Assembly: GCF_003121705.1 (NCBI RefSeq)
Contig: NZ_PYHR01000002.1
Location: 1,860,001 to 1,924,000, forward strand
Source of the DNA: Serinibacter arcticus
GTDB taxonomy: Bacteria > Actinomycetota > Actinomycetes > Actinomycetales > Beutenbergiaceae
Length of the DNA: 64,000 nucleotides
Reading direction: 5' to 3'
Positions 8,812 through 16,417 of this stretch are shown in pieces. The notes under the pieces are model-generated. The model had not been told where the DNA came from, did no database searches, and saw only the letters and a list, made by a program, of their open reading frames with translations. The position numbers and the translations under genes were made by a program. The stretch's first letter is position 1, and every line of letters starts with the position of its first letter.

Positions 8812-9321
8812 ATGTCGATCACCGCGATGCAGATGCCCCTGGCCCAGCCCGTTGCCGGCCGTCCTGTGCTGCGGATGCTTCCCGAGCTCCGCGACGAGCA
8901 GGCCGACGTCGTCGTCCCCGGTCGGCGCCCCCTCAACCTCGACGAGGTGCGAGCCGAGGCCGACCTCGTCGCACGACGCGCCTGCCGCACCGTCGGCGTG
9001 CGCGGCACGTGGGGGACGAGCCGGTGGCGCGCCACCGAGGACCCCGAGACGGTCGTCTCCACGTTCCAGATCCGGGTCGCGGGCAAGGCGCCGTGCGCCG
9101 ACGTCGCGCAGAGCATCGCCGGTCGCCTCGCGACGAACGGCTGGACCTCCCGAGTCAAGGCCATGACGCCGATCGTCCGGATCGACGCCGAGCGCGACGG
9201 CTTCCGCCTCCGTCTCGTCGCGACGGGTGGCACCGTCACGGTTCGCGTGACGGGACGTCCGATCACCGTCGGCGAGAAGCTCGCTCAGCGGGTGCTCGAC
9301 GGGGTCTTCGAGGAGGACTGA
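8812..9321 (+). CDS. ~170-aa protein of the palindrome-linked family (1)
   Basis: The 169-aa soluble protein has no family I can name. It is one of three paralogues in the locus (also 9438-9968 and 12135-12662). They share a helical N-terminal half with an acidic/hydrophobic helix (NLDEVRAEADLVARRACRTVG here), then a predicted alpha/beta C-terminal part with a conserved xLxxxGW segment (RLATNGWTSRV) and a G-x4-VRVTG...VG ending. Like the others it is driven by its own palindrome promoter and is leaderless. Position beside secreted-hydrolase genes makes an immunity protein or a dedicated chaperone plausible, but this is inference. It ends tail-to-tail with its paralogue. Confidence 0.6.
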   Translation: MSITAMQMPLAQPVAGRPVLRMLPELRDEQADVVVPGRRPLNLDEVRAEADLVARRACRTVGVRGTWGTSRWRATEDPETVVSTFQIRVAGKAPCADVAQSIAGRLATNGWTSRVKAMTPIVRIDAERDGFRLRLVATGGTVTVRVTGRPITVGEKLAQRVLDGVFEED

Positions 9322-9326
9322 GACCT

Positions 9327-9393
9327 CCCCGGCGGAGGGGGTTCCGCCGGGGACACCACGACGGGCGCGGACCTTGAGGTCCGCGCCCGTCGT
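9327..9393. terminator. Two strong hairpins between convergent genes
   Basis: A first hairpin pairs CCCCGGCGGA (9327-9336) with TCCGCCGGGG (9343-9352). A second has perfect 16-bp arms at 9358-9373 and 9378-9393 around a TTGA loop. They lie 6-117 bp from two converging stop codons and probably act as a bidirectional terminator separating the two modules. Confidence 0.8.
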
Positions 9394-9437
9394 CGTCTCC
9401 CGGACGTCCCGGAACGACCCGGGACGACGCCGTGCGC

Positions 9438-9968
9438 TCAGCTGCGGGAGCCACCCTCCGGGGCGACCAGCTGTCGACTGCGACGCGGCCCGACGGCGAC
9501 GTCGGCGCCCCTGAGCGTCAGCAGCGCACGCCCCTCGTGGATCACGGCCCGCAGGGCGTGCCCGGCGTCCCCGGCGTCGAGACACGGCACCGGCGACCGG
9601 GACGTGAACCGCACCCGCCATCCGAGCGTGCTGAGCTGGCGAGCCACCTCCTCCGCCGTGAGCTCGACGGGCGCGTGCGTGGCCGCCACCGCGGCGACCG
9701 TCCCGGGGTGCGCGCCCGCGATCCAGCGCACCTCGATCCGTGACTCGGTGTCGAGCACCGCACAGACGTCGATCAGCCGCGCTCCGACCTCGTCGCGGGT
9801 CTGGGCCAGGGTGTGCTCGGCCTCGACCGGGTCGATCGGGCCACCTGCCCGCCGGCCGGGGCCGGGGTCCTCGGCCGGACGCGTGGGCGTGAGCGGGAAC
9901 GGCGTGACCGCCGCCTCGTGCTCGGGGACGTGAGCGCGCGACAGATCGCGGGGAAGGGCGTGACTCAT
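9438..9968 (-). CDS. ~170-aa protein of the palindrome-linked family (2)
   Basis: The 176-aa product aligns by eye with those at 8812 and 12135. Shared blocks are a central helix (DPVEAEHTLAQTRDEVGARL), LSTLGWRVRFTSRSP, and a C-terminal EGRALLTLRGADVAVG block that is close to GGALLTLEGASLEVG in the third paralogue. No signal peptide or membrane helix is visible. The ATG at 9968 follows TAGCGT by 7 nt, so the transcript is probably leaderless, and the palindrome at 10005 is centred at about -45. Upstream on the same strand is the hydrolase at 10044. The function is unknown; immunity or chaperone roles are guesses from context. Confidence 0.6.
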   Translation of the reverse strand: MSHALPRDLSRAHVPEHEAAVTPFPLTPTRPAEDPGPGRRAGGPIDPVEAEHTLAQTRDEVGARLIDVCAVLDTESRIEVRWIAGAHPGTVAAVAATHAPVELTAEEVARQLSTLGWRVRFTSRSPVPCLDAGDAGHALRAVIHEGRALLTLRGADVAVGPRRSRQLVAPEGGSRS

Positions 9969-10004
9969 GGTTGCGACGCTAGGGACGGAGCGCGCCGATC
10001 GACC

Positions 10005-10022
10005 ATGGGGAGAACTCCCCAT
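10005..10022 (-). promoter_or_regulatory. 18-bp palindromic operator, copy 3
   Basis: The core is ATGGGGAGAACTCCCCAT. Symmetry extends outward as CGACC...GGTCG (10000-10027), giving 13-bp arms. On the minus strand TAGCGT (9976-9981) begins 23 bp downstream and the ATG at 9968 follows 7 nt later. It lies 22 bp after the hydrolase stop codon. Confidence 0.82.
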
Positions 10023-10043
10023 GGTCGGCTGCGCGGTCGGCGG

Positions 10044-11846
10044 TCACGGTCGGAGGATGTCGTCCGGGTCCATCACCACGTCGTCGAACTTCTCGGGGTC
10101 GCGGTCGAACTCCGGATCCTGCGGCCCCTGGAACATCGGGTCGTAGGTGTGCTCGGCACGGGACACGTCGTCGTCGTTGCCGGCGACGATGTTGCCGATG
10201 TTGTGCAGCGACTCGCTCCCGTCCTGGAAGTAGCGCGAGTGGTCGTCGAGGCTGGTGCCGTCGAAGTTGTCCAACGCCGTGCCGTCCGTGTTGATCTCCT
10301 CGGCCCGGTCGACGGACTCCGCCCGGAACCGGTTCGCGCCGAAGTCGTCCTCGGCGACGTCGTTGCCCAGACCCTTGTCCCAGACCCCGAGCCCGATGGC
10401 CCCGTTGTCGGCGAGCCTCGCGACGGGGTCGCGACTGGCGTTCCCGGCCCACACCTCGGCGCCGCCGAGCTCGTCGGCGTTCTCCACGCCCCGGCCAGCG
10501 CCCGGACTCCCCACGAGCACGATGTCGTCGGCGTTCAGCCCCGAGCCCGTGGCGCTGTTGGCGACCGTGGTGGACCCGTAGGAGTGCCCGATGACGGTGA
10601 CGTGCGGGGCGGGGACCTCGTCCGTCGGCGGACGCACGGCGCGAAGACCGTCGACGTAGTCGGCCAGCCGTTCGCCGCCGTCCCGCGCGAGGTCCTCGTT
10701 CGTCACGCTGAGATCGAACTCCGGGGTGTCGTAGCCGATCCAGGCGATCGCCGCGGTGGTGGAGCTCGGGTCCGAGACGCGCGCCGAGGAGTAGACGGCG
10801 GCGGCATCGTTGGCGATGCTGCCGGCGTCCTCCCCCGTGACGGTCGTGCCGGGGACCACGGTGGCGATGTTGTCCGCCGTGTCGGGATCGCCGTAGGCGA
10901 TGGCGATCGCGCCCTCGCCGTCGAACGCGTCGGGGTCGTACAGGTGGAGCAGCGGGACGACCTCCTCCCGGGTGACGGGATCGCCCACCTCGTTGCCCAG
11001 CGCCTCCTTCGCGGCTCTCGCGTTCGCGAGCTGACGCTCCTGCTCCGGCGTGAGGATCCCCGCCTGCTCCCGACGTTCGAGCACATCGAGGTCGCGCTCC
11101 AGGAGCGACCTGTTGGCCTGGTCGCGAGCAGCCGCCGGCACGCCGTCGGCACCACCGACGAGCTCGGGGTAGGCGACGGTGACGGCGTAGCGCTGCTCCT
11201 CGGTGAGGCCGCGCCACCATTCGGCGACCTCCTCGGGGCTCGCGCCGGTCCCGGGTGCCCCCGGAAGCTCGATCGCGGCGTCCGCAGGGTCGACGGCCCC
11301 CGGGTTGAGCCGCTCGAACGTCGCGAGATCCGCGTTCTGGTTGAGCGCCGTCGCCATCGTCTCCTCGTTGGCGTCACGGTCCCTGACGAGGGCCTCCTGG
11401 AGGGAGACGAGATTCTCCCGCGACGTCGCGAGGTCGGAGGCTGCCTCCCGCAGCGGCACGAGCTCCTCCTCGGTGGTCGCTGCAGCCACCTCCTGGATGA
11501 GCCACGCCCGTCCGGACCCGAACCGCTGGGCGACCTCGATCACCGTCTCCCGCTCCAGCAGCAACCGTGTGAGCTCGGTGGAGTAGGCGTCGGCCGCCCG
11601 TGCGAGGTTCCGCAGGCCGAGCGAGACGCTCTGGGCGTTCGCCCCGGCTGCTGACACGTAGTGGCCGTACGCGCGTGAGGCGTCCCCGGTCCAGCCGTCG
11701 AGCGTCGAGCGCGACTGGGCGACGCTGTCGAGGTCGTCCGCTGCCGTGGCGACCCGCAGGAGCGTGTCCGCGAAGGTGTCGACGTCACCCGGCTCCCCCG
11801 TGACCTCCGGCGTCGTGGGCGCAGGCTCGGGGATCGTGACGCTCAC
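10044..11846 (-). CDS. WXG-like N-domain + alpha/beta hydrolase (DUF1023-like), second copy
   Basis: The 600-aa protein is a paralogue of the one at 6915. It opens with the same GEPGDVDTFAD segment (GTPGDVNTFST in the other), has a W-x-G turn (STLDGWTGDASRAYG) in a helical N-terminal region, a mid-protein WWRGLTEEQRYAV block (WWDSLTPAEKDAM in the other), and GHSYGS with predicted nucleophile Ser422. DDFGANRFRAES and DDHSRYF near the C-terminus are also shared, the latter supplying a likely catalytic His. There is no Sec signal. Its GTG overlaps the TGA of the small partner gene by GTGA. The strong divergence outside shared blocks suggests an old duplication or different substrates. Confidence 0.75.
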   Translation of the reverse strand: MSVTIPEPAPTTPEVTGEPGDVDTFADTLLRVATAADDLDSVAQSRSTLDGWTGDASRAYGHYVSAAGANAQSVSLGLRNLARAADAYSTELTRLLLERETVIEVAQRFGSGRAWLIQEVAAATTEEELVPLREAASDLATSRENLVSLQEALVRDRDANEETMATALNQNADLATFERLNPGAVDPADAAIELPGAPGTGASPEEVAEWWRGLTEEQRYAVTVAYPELVGGADGVPAAARDQANRSLLERDLDVLERREQAGILTPEQERQLANARAAKEALGNEVGDPVTREEVVPLLHLYDPDAFDGEGAIAIAYGDPDTADNIATVVPGTTVTGEDAGSIANDAAAVYSSARVSDPSSTTAAIAWIGYDTPEFDLSVTNEDLARDGGERLADYVDGLRAVRPPTDEVPAPHVTVIGHSYGSTTVANSATGSGLNADDIVLVGSPGAGRGVENADELGGAEVWAGNASRDPVARLADNGAIGLGVWDKGLGNDVAEDDFGANRFRAESVDRAEEINTDGTALDNFDGTSLDDHSRYFQDGSESLHNIGNIVAGNDDDVSRAEHTYDPMFQGPQDPEFDRDPEKFDDVVMDPDDILRP

Positions 11847-12142
11847 AGCGCCTCCCTCAGCCACGACTCGAAGGCCTCGCGCGACGCGTCGTCGGTGAGC
11901 ACGTAGCCCCGGGCGGCGTGCCCGAGGTTCACCGCGATGTCCTCGACGACGGCGGTGCCCTCGCTCAGCGTGCCGCGCCACGACGCGACGACGGTGGCCA
12001 CCTGGCCCGCCAGGTCACCGCCGAAACCGCCGGTCGGGACGCTGCCGAGCTCCGAGGTCGCGTCCTGCAGCACGACGCGCTCGTCCTCCCAGAGCTGACG
12101 AGCGGCGCCGAGCACCTCCGTGTCGACCTCGAGCTCAGCCAC
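11843..12142 (-). CDS. Small WXG100/EspC-like T7SS partner, second copy
   Basis: The 99-aa protein matches the layout of the one at 6631: W in helix one (ARQLWED), a PTGGF turn, VASWRGTL in helix two, then AARGY-VLTD, a YxxxD type VII export signal, and a C-terminal W. The start is a GTG at 12142, inside the last codons of the upstream gene (8-bp overlap), and the stop overlaps the hydrolase GTG. The three genes at 12662-10044 therefore form a tight operon. It is probably the partner that forms a helical bundle with the N-terminal domain of the hydrolase; this is inference from LXG/WXG effector pairs. Confidence 0.65.
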   Translation of the reverse strand: MAELEVDTEVLGAARQLWEDERVVLQDATSELGSVPTGGFGGDLAGQVATVVASWRGTLSEGTAVVEDIAVNLGHAARGYVLTDDASREAFESWLREAL

Positions 12143-12662
12143 GACGCACCCCCACGGGGTTGACGAGGTCGGCGCGACGGCGAGCCCCGACCTCGAGGCT
12201 CGCGCCCTCCAGGGTCAGCAGCGCTCCGCCGTCGTGCACGACCACGTGCAGATCGCCGTCCTCCCGTCGCGCGTCCACCACGGCTGCGGGAGTCCGACGC
12301 GTGACGGACGCCTGCCAGCCCTGCTCGGTCAGCGTCCTGGTCACCGCGTCCACGTCGAGGTCCGCGCCGGTCACCGTGCAGGAGGCCTCCGCGCGGACCG
12401 AACCCCGAGGGCGACCTGAGCGCCAGCGCTCCTGGACGCTCCCGACGATGCCGAGCGAGTGGCGCACCTCGGAGAGCAGCTCGGCGGCATGGGCGAGGGC
12501 GTGCTCGAGATCGACCTCGGTCGCGCCGTCCCCGTCGCGGGCACGCCCCGTCGCGGTCGGACCCGCGGCCGGGCGCGTCGCGGGGAGGAGCACCAGGCGC
12601 ACGTCGGGGTGCCGCTCGCGGAACCGCGCGTACATCGGGTCGAGAGGAACGGTTTGGCTCAT
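12135..12662 (-). CDS. ~170-aa protein of the palindrome-linked family (3)
   Basis: The 175-aa product is the third family member and here is the first gene of a three-gene operon rather than a solo gene. It shares the helical block (DLEHALAHAAELLSEVRHSLG), LTEQGWQASVTRRTP and GGALLTLEGASLEVGARRRADLV. The ATG at 12662 lies 6 nt after TAGCGT (12669-12674), so it is probably leaderless, and the palindrome at 12697 is centred at -43.5. Being co-transcribed with a partner/hydrolase pair favours a role in handling that pair (chaperone or immunity) over an unrelated function, but no known domain is recognised. Confidence 0.6.
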   Translation of the reverse strand: MSQTVPLDPMYARFRERHPDVRLVLLPATRPAAGPTATGRARDGDGATEVDLEHALAHAAELLSEVRHSLGIVGSVQERWRSGRPRGSVRAEASCTVTGADLDVDAVTRTLTEQGWQASVTRRTPAAVVDARREDGDLHVVVHDGGALLTLEGASLEVGARRRADLVNPVGVRRG

Positions 12663-12686
12663 GGCCCGACGCTACGGACGAGGAAC

Positions 12687-12724
12687 GGGGTCGACCATGG
12701 GGAGAACTCCCCATGGTCGACCCC
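12687..12724 (-). promoter_or_regulatory. Palindromic operator copy 4, 38 bp with 18-bp arms
   Basis: The 18-bp core (12697-12714) is flanked by GGGGTCGACC on the left and GGTCGACCCC on the right, so the whole 12687-12724 is a perfect palindrome apart from its central AA/TT. It begins 22 bp upstream of the TAGCGT box that serves the gene at 12662 and lies 19 bp after the hppA stop, so it could also affect readthrough from hppA. Confidence 0.85.
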
Positions 12725-12742
12725 GCTCCGACTCCCCGTCCG

Positions 12743-15046
12743 CTAGCGGACGACCGCCTCCCGCTCGGCTCGAGCCGTGTTCTCGCGGTCGCTGCGTGTC
12801 GCCCGCAGCCGCGACGCGAGCACCGCGCCACCCGCGATCAGCGCGGCCGCCAGCGCGATCCCGATCCGCAGGGCGTGGTTGGGCTCCGCCGTCGCGCTCA
12901 TCACCACGATGGCGGGGGCGATGAGCACCGCGACCAGGTTCATCACCTTGATGAGCGGGTTGATCGCCGGACCGGCGGTGTCCTTGAAGGGGTCGCCGAC
13001 CGTGTCCCCGATGACGGCTGCGGCGTGCTCGGGCGAGCCCTTCCCGCCGTGCGCGCCGTCCTCGATGATCTTCTTCGCGTTGTCCCAGGCACCGCCCGAG
13101 TTGGCCAGGAAGACCGCCATGAGGACGCCGGAGCCGATCGCCCCGGCGAGGAACCCTGCCAGCGGCCCGACCCCGAGGCCGAAGCCGACGGCGATCGGGG
13201 CGAACGCGGCCAGCAGGCCCGGCGTCGCGAGCTCGCGCAGGGAGTCGCGCGTGCAGATGTCGACGACCTTGCCGTACTCGGGCCGCTGCTCGCCCGTCAT
13301 GATGCCGGGCATCTCGCGGAACTGCCGGCGCACCTCGAGCACGATGGCGCCGGCGGCGCGCGTGACGGCGTCGACCGCCAGGCCCGAGAAGAGGAAGACC
13401 GTCGCGGCCCCCAGGATCACGCCGACCAGGGTGATCGGCGAGATGATCGAGTAGGTCATCATCGCGGCCACCAGACCGTCGGACGCGGCGGCGACGTCGG
13501 AGCCCAGGCTCGCGAGCGAGCTGCTGACCGCGTCGGCGTAGGAGCCGAACAACGCGGTGGCGGCCAGCACCGCCGTCGCGATCGCGATGCCCTTGGTGAT
13601 GGCCTTGGTGGTGTTCCCGACCGCGTCGAGGTCGGTGAGGATGGCGGCGCCCCGCTCGCTCACCTCGCCCGACATCTCGGCGATCCCCTGGGCGTTGTCG
13701 CTCACGGGGCCGAACGTGTCCATCGCGACGATCACGCCGACCGTGGTCAGCAGGCCGCAGCCGGCGACGGCGATGAGGAAGAGCGACAGCCAGATCGAGC
13801 CGCCCGCGAGGAGGAAGACGCCGCAGATCGCGGCGGCGATGACGCCTGCCGTGTAGACGGCCGACTCGAAGCCGACGCCGATGCCCGACAGGACGACGGT
13901 CGCGGCCCCCGTGCGGGTGGTGGCGGCGACGTGCAGGGTGGGCCTCGTCGTCGTGCCCGTGTAGTACCCGGTGATCGCGAGGATCACGCCCGCGAGCACG
14001 ACACCGATGGCGACGGCGGCCGCGACGATCACCCGCGGGTCGCCGGTGACCTCGCCGATGTCCGCGGTGCCCTGCAGCTGCGCGAAGTCGCCCGGCAGGT
14101 AGACGAACGCGGCGATCGCGGCGAGCACGACCCCCGCCACCGCGGAGAGCGCGAAGCCGCGGTAGATGGCCCGCAGTCCGTTCTCGCCCCGCCGGATCCG
14201 CGTGAGGAAGACGCCGATGACGGCGACGATCGCACCGATCGCCGTCACGATCAGCGGGAAGACGAGGCCCTGCTCGCCCATCGCGGCACGACCGAGGATC
14301 AGCGCCGCCACGAGCGTGACGGCGTAGGACTCGAAGAGGTCGGCCGCCATGCCGGCGCAGTCGCCGACGTTGTCGCCCACGTTGTCGGCGATCGTGGCGG
14401 CGTTGCGCGGGTCGTCCTCGGGGATGCCCTGCTCGACCTTGCCGACGAGGTCGGCCCCGACGTCGGCCGCCTTGGTGAAGATGCCGCCACCGACGCGCAT
14501 GAACATCGCCAGCAGCGCGGCTCCGAAGGCGAAGCCCTCCAGCACGGAGGGCGCGTCGATGCCGAAGATCAGCACCACGCCACTCGCCCCGAGGAGGCCG
14601 AGACCCACGACGCTCATCCCGACGGCGCCGCCCGTGCGGAAGGCGATGCGGGCGCCGAACTCCTGCCCGTCGGGCTGGTCGGCCGCCGCGGCGACGCGGA
14701 GGTTGGCCCGGGTCGCCAGCCACATGCCGAGGTACCCGATGGCCGCCGAGAACGCCGCCCCCAGGAGGAAGGCGACGGACCGGCCGACGCGGACCCCGCC
14801 ATCGCCGGGCAGCAGAAAGAGCAGCGCGAACACGATCGCGGCGAACAGGGCGAGGGTGCGGAACTGGCGCCTGAGGTAGGCGCTCGCACCCTCCTGGATG
14901 GCTTGGGCGATCTCGCCCATCCTCGGCGAACCCTCCGGCGCCGCCAGCACCTGACCGCGGAGGAACGCGGCGACGGCGAGGGAGGCGAGGGCGAGCACGG
15001 CGATGACGGCGACGATCACGAGACTGGAGGTCTCGAGCTGCGGCAT
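12743..15046 (-). CDS. hppA: Membrane H+-translocating pyrophosphatase (K+-independent)
   Basis: The 767-aa, ~16-helix protein couples hydrolysis of pyrophosphate to proton export. It has DVGADLVGKVEQGIPEDDPR and DNVGDNVGDCAGMAADLFE, the substrate and Mg-binding loops, and a matching C-terminal DTVGDPFKDTAGPAINPLIK loop. GNTTKAITKG places Lys at about residue 481 where potassium-dependent enzymes have Ala, so it is predicted to be the K+-insensitive proton-pumping type. A strong AAGGAGG site precedes the ATG. Length and conserved loops are complete. It reads towards the type VII-like locus but is separated from it by the palindrome promoter. Confidence 0.97.
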   Translation of the reverse strand: MPQLETSSLVIVAVIAVLALASLAVAAFLRGQVLAAPEGSPRMGEIAQAIQEGASAYLRRQFRTLALFAAIVFALLFLLPGDGGVRVGRSVAFLLGAAFSAAIGYLGMWLATRANLRVAAAADQPDGQEFGARIAFRTGGAVGMSVVGLGLLGASGVVLIFGIDAPSVLEGFAFGAALLAMFMRVGGGIFTKAADVGADLVGKVEQGIPEDDPRNAATIADNVGDNVGDCAGMAADLFESYAVTLVAALILGRAAMGEQGLVFPLIVTAIGAIVAVIGVFLTRIRRGENGLRAIYRGFALSAVAGVVLAAIAAFVYLPGDFAQLQGTADIGEVTGDPRVIVAAAVAIGVVLAGVILAITGYYTGTTTRPTLHVAATTRTGAATVVLSGIGVGFESAVYTAGVIAAAICGVFLLAGGSIWLSLFLIAVAGCGLLTTVGVIVAMDTFGPVSDNAQGIAEMSGEVSERGAAILTDLDAVGNTTKAITKGIAIATAVLAATALFGSYADAVSSSLASLGSDVAAASDGLVAAMMTYSIISPITLVGVILGAATVFLFSGLAVDAVTRAAGAIVLEVRRQFREMPGIMTGEQRPEYGKVVDICTRDSLRELATPGLLAAFAPIAVGFGLGVGPLAGFLAGAIGSGVLMAVFLANSGGAWDNAKKIIEDGAHGGKGSPEHAAAVIGDTVGDPFKDTAGPAINPLIKVMNLVAVLIAPAIVVMSATAEPNHALRIGIALAAALIAGGAVLASRLRATRSDRENTARAEREAVVR

Positions 15047-15259
15047 GTGTCCTCCTTGACACCACGGCCAGGGGCCGACGGAATGCTGCTCGCGGGCGTC
15101 GTCGCCCGCGTCCGAACGAGCATAGTCAGAGGCCTTCCGCGTCGCCCTTCCGGACTTGTCGTGAGGTTGCGCAAGGCAAATGCTTGCAATCGGGCGGAAG
15201 GTGCGTTGCCATAGAGGTACCCGCGACCAGCGGGGGACGTAGTCAGGACGGGGTAGGAG

Positions 15260-16240
15260 ATGGTGACCGCCCGAACGCGCAGGCGAACCGTCTCCCTGAT
15301 CGCCGCCGGTGTGATCGTTCTCGCGGGCTGCACGTCCCAGCAGGACCTGCCGCCCGAGCCGCCGGCCGCCGAGCCCGGCTACCCCCGGTACACGCCCCCA
15401 GCGACCGACGACGGTGCCGATGGCGGGACCACCGCGCCGCCGGCCACCAGCACTCCCGACGACGGCGAGCCGAGCGTGGGGGGCGAGCCGACGCTGGCCC
15501 CCGTCCCGAGCCCGAGCGACACCCCGAGCCCGACGCCGAACCCGTCCCCGACCCCCACGGCGACCCCGGACCCCACGCCCTCCCCGACGGCCGCGCCGAG
15601 CACACCGGCGCCGACCGCGCCGTCGCCCTCGGCCCCGTCACCGACGTCACCTCCCGTCTCGAGCTCACCGCCGCCCTCGACGCCGCCGACCACGTCACCG
15701 CCGACGACCCCGCCCGCCACCCCCGTCACGCTCGCCACGACGACCTGGCAGCCGCGCTGCGGCGGTCCTCTCGCCGCGCCGGCCGCACCGAACAGCCTCA
15801 CGCTGGCGGCAAGCATCCCGTCGGTGGCCAGCGGCGTTTTCCTCCAGACCGAGGGCGTGCTGTCCAGCTCCTACGACGTCGGCACGGTCGCCGAGCGCTT
15901 CGTCGCCAGCGTGACCGTCGCGCGCGACGGCGTCGTCGTGTCCACCTGGGCCGAGGGCCAGGAATCCGGTCCGCCGATCTCGGTCGCCGCCGGAGGCACG
16001 CTCGTGGTGCCCGTCTCGCACGACCTGGTCGAGTCGTGCGCCGCTCCTGTCGCGACCCTCGGACCCGAGACGACACCGACCGACGCCCGACCGGGAGACG
16101 CCGCCGCGAGCGCCGGTACGGGTGCGCTCCCCCCAGGCGAGTACACCGCCGTCATCGGCGTGCACGTCCTCCGCGGGACGTCGCAGGCGTCGTCGGTCGT
16201 CGCGACGAGCGACGTGCTGCCGTTCACGATCACCGAGTGA
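15260..16240 (+). CDS. Lipoprotein with Pro/Thr/Ser-rich stalk
   Basis: The 326-aa precursor has a signal peptide with lipobox VLAGC (Cys24), a ~130-residue Pro/Ser/Thr stalk (about 35-160) likely to span the cell wall, and a C-terminal domain of ~150 residues. That domain shares VTVARDGVVVSTWAEG, an AGGTL step and LPPGEYTAV with the C-terminal halves of the next lipoprotein and of the anti-sigma-like protein (for example LLSRDGVLVTHVP, SAGSTL, VPPGTYTAH). It is probably a distant paralogue with one repeat of the sensor fold. A GGTAGGAG site precedes the ATG. Function unknown. Confidence 0.7.
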   Translation: MVTARTRRRTVSLIAAGVIVLAGCTSQQDLPPEPPAAEPGYPRYTPPATDDGADGGTTAPPATSTPDDGEPSVGGEPTLAPVPSPSDTPSPTPNPSPTPTATPDPTPSPTAAPSTPAPTAPSPSAPSPTSPPVSSSPPPSTPPTTSPPTTPPATPVTLATTTWQPRCGGPLAAPAAPNSLTLAASIPSVASGVFLQTEGVLSSSYDVGTVAERFVASVTVARDGVVVSTWAEGQESGPPISVAAGGTLVVPVSHDLVESCAAPVATLGPETTPTDARPGDAAASAGTGALPPGEYTAVIGVHVLRGTSQASSVVATSDVLPFTITE

Positions 16241-16245
16241 CACCC

Positions 16246-16262
16246 GGTGCGGCCTCCGCACC
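16246..16262 (+). terminator. Hairpin after the first lipoprotein gene
   Basis: GGTGCGG (16246-16252) pairs with CCGCACC (16256-16262) across CCT, 5 bp after the stop. It suggests the two lipoprotein genes are at least partly separate transcripts. The remaining ~150 bp to 16418 should hold the promoter of the sigma operon. Confidence 0.45.
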
Positions 16263-16417
16263 GCCGCTCGCGAACGTGACCCGATCGTGACCCTCGGATC
16301 GTTTCCGGCACCCAACGAACACAGCTCCACGGACGTTCTTCAGATGAGCACCGTCCACCGGACCGGCGCCGCGACCGACCGGTCAGGGCCGCACCGCTCG
16401 AGGAACGAGGAGAAGCG

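Noticed and set aside
6549-12714. Palindromes as terminators or transposon ends
   Set aside because: Copies 2-4 do follow stop codons, but a 2-nt loop is too short for a full-length hairpin, there is no T-run, and the constant 22-23 bp to -10 boxes is not expected for terminators. There is no transposase or target duplication for a mobile element.
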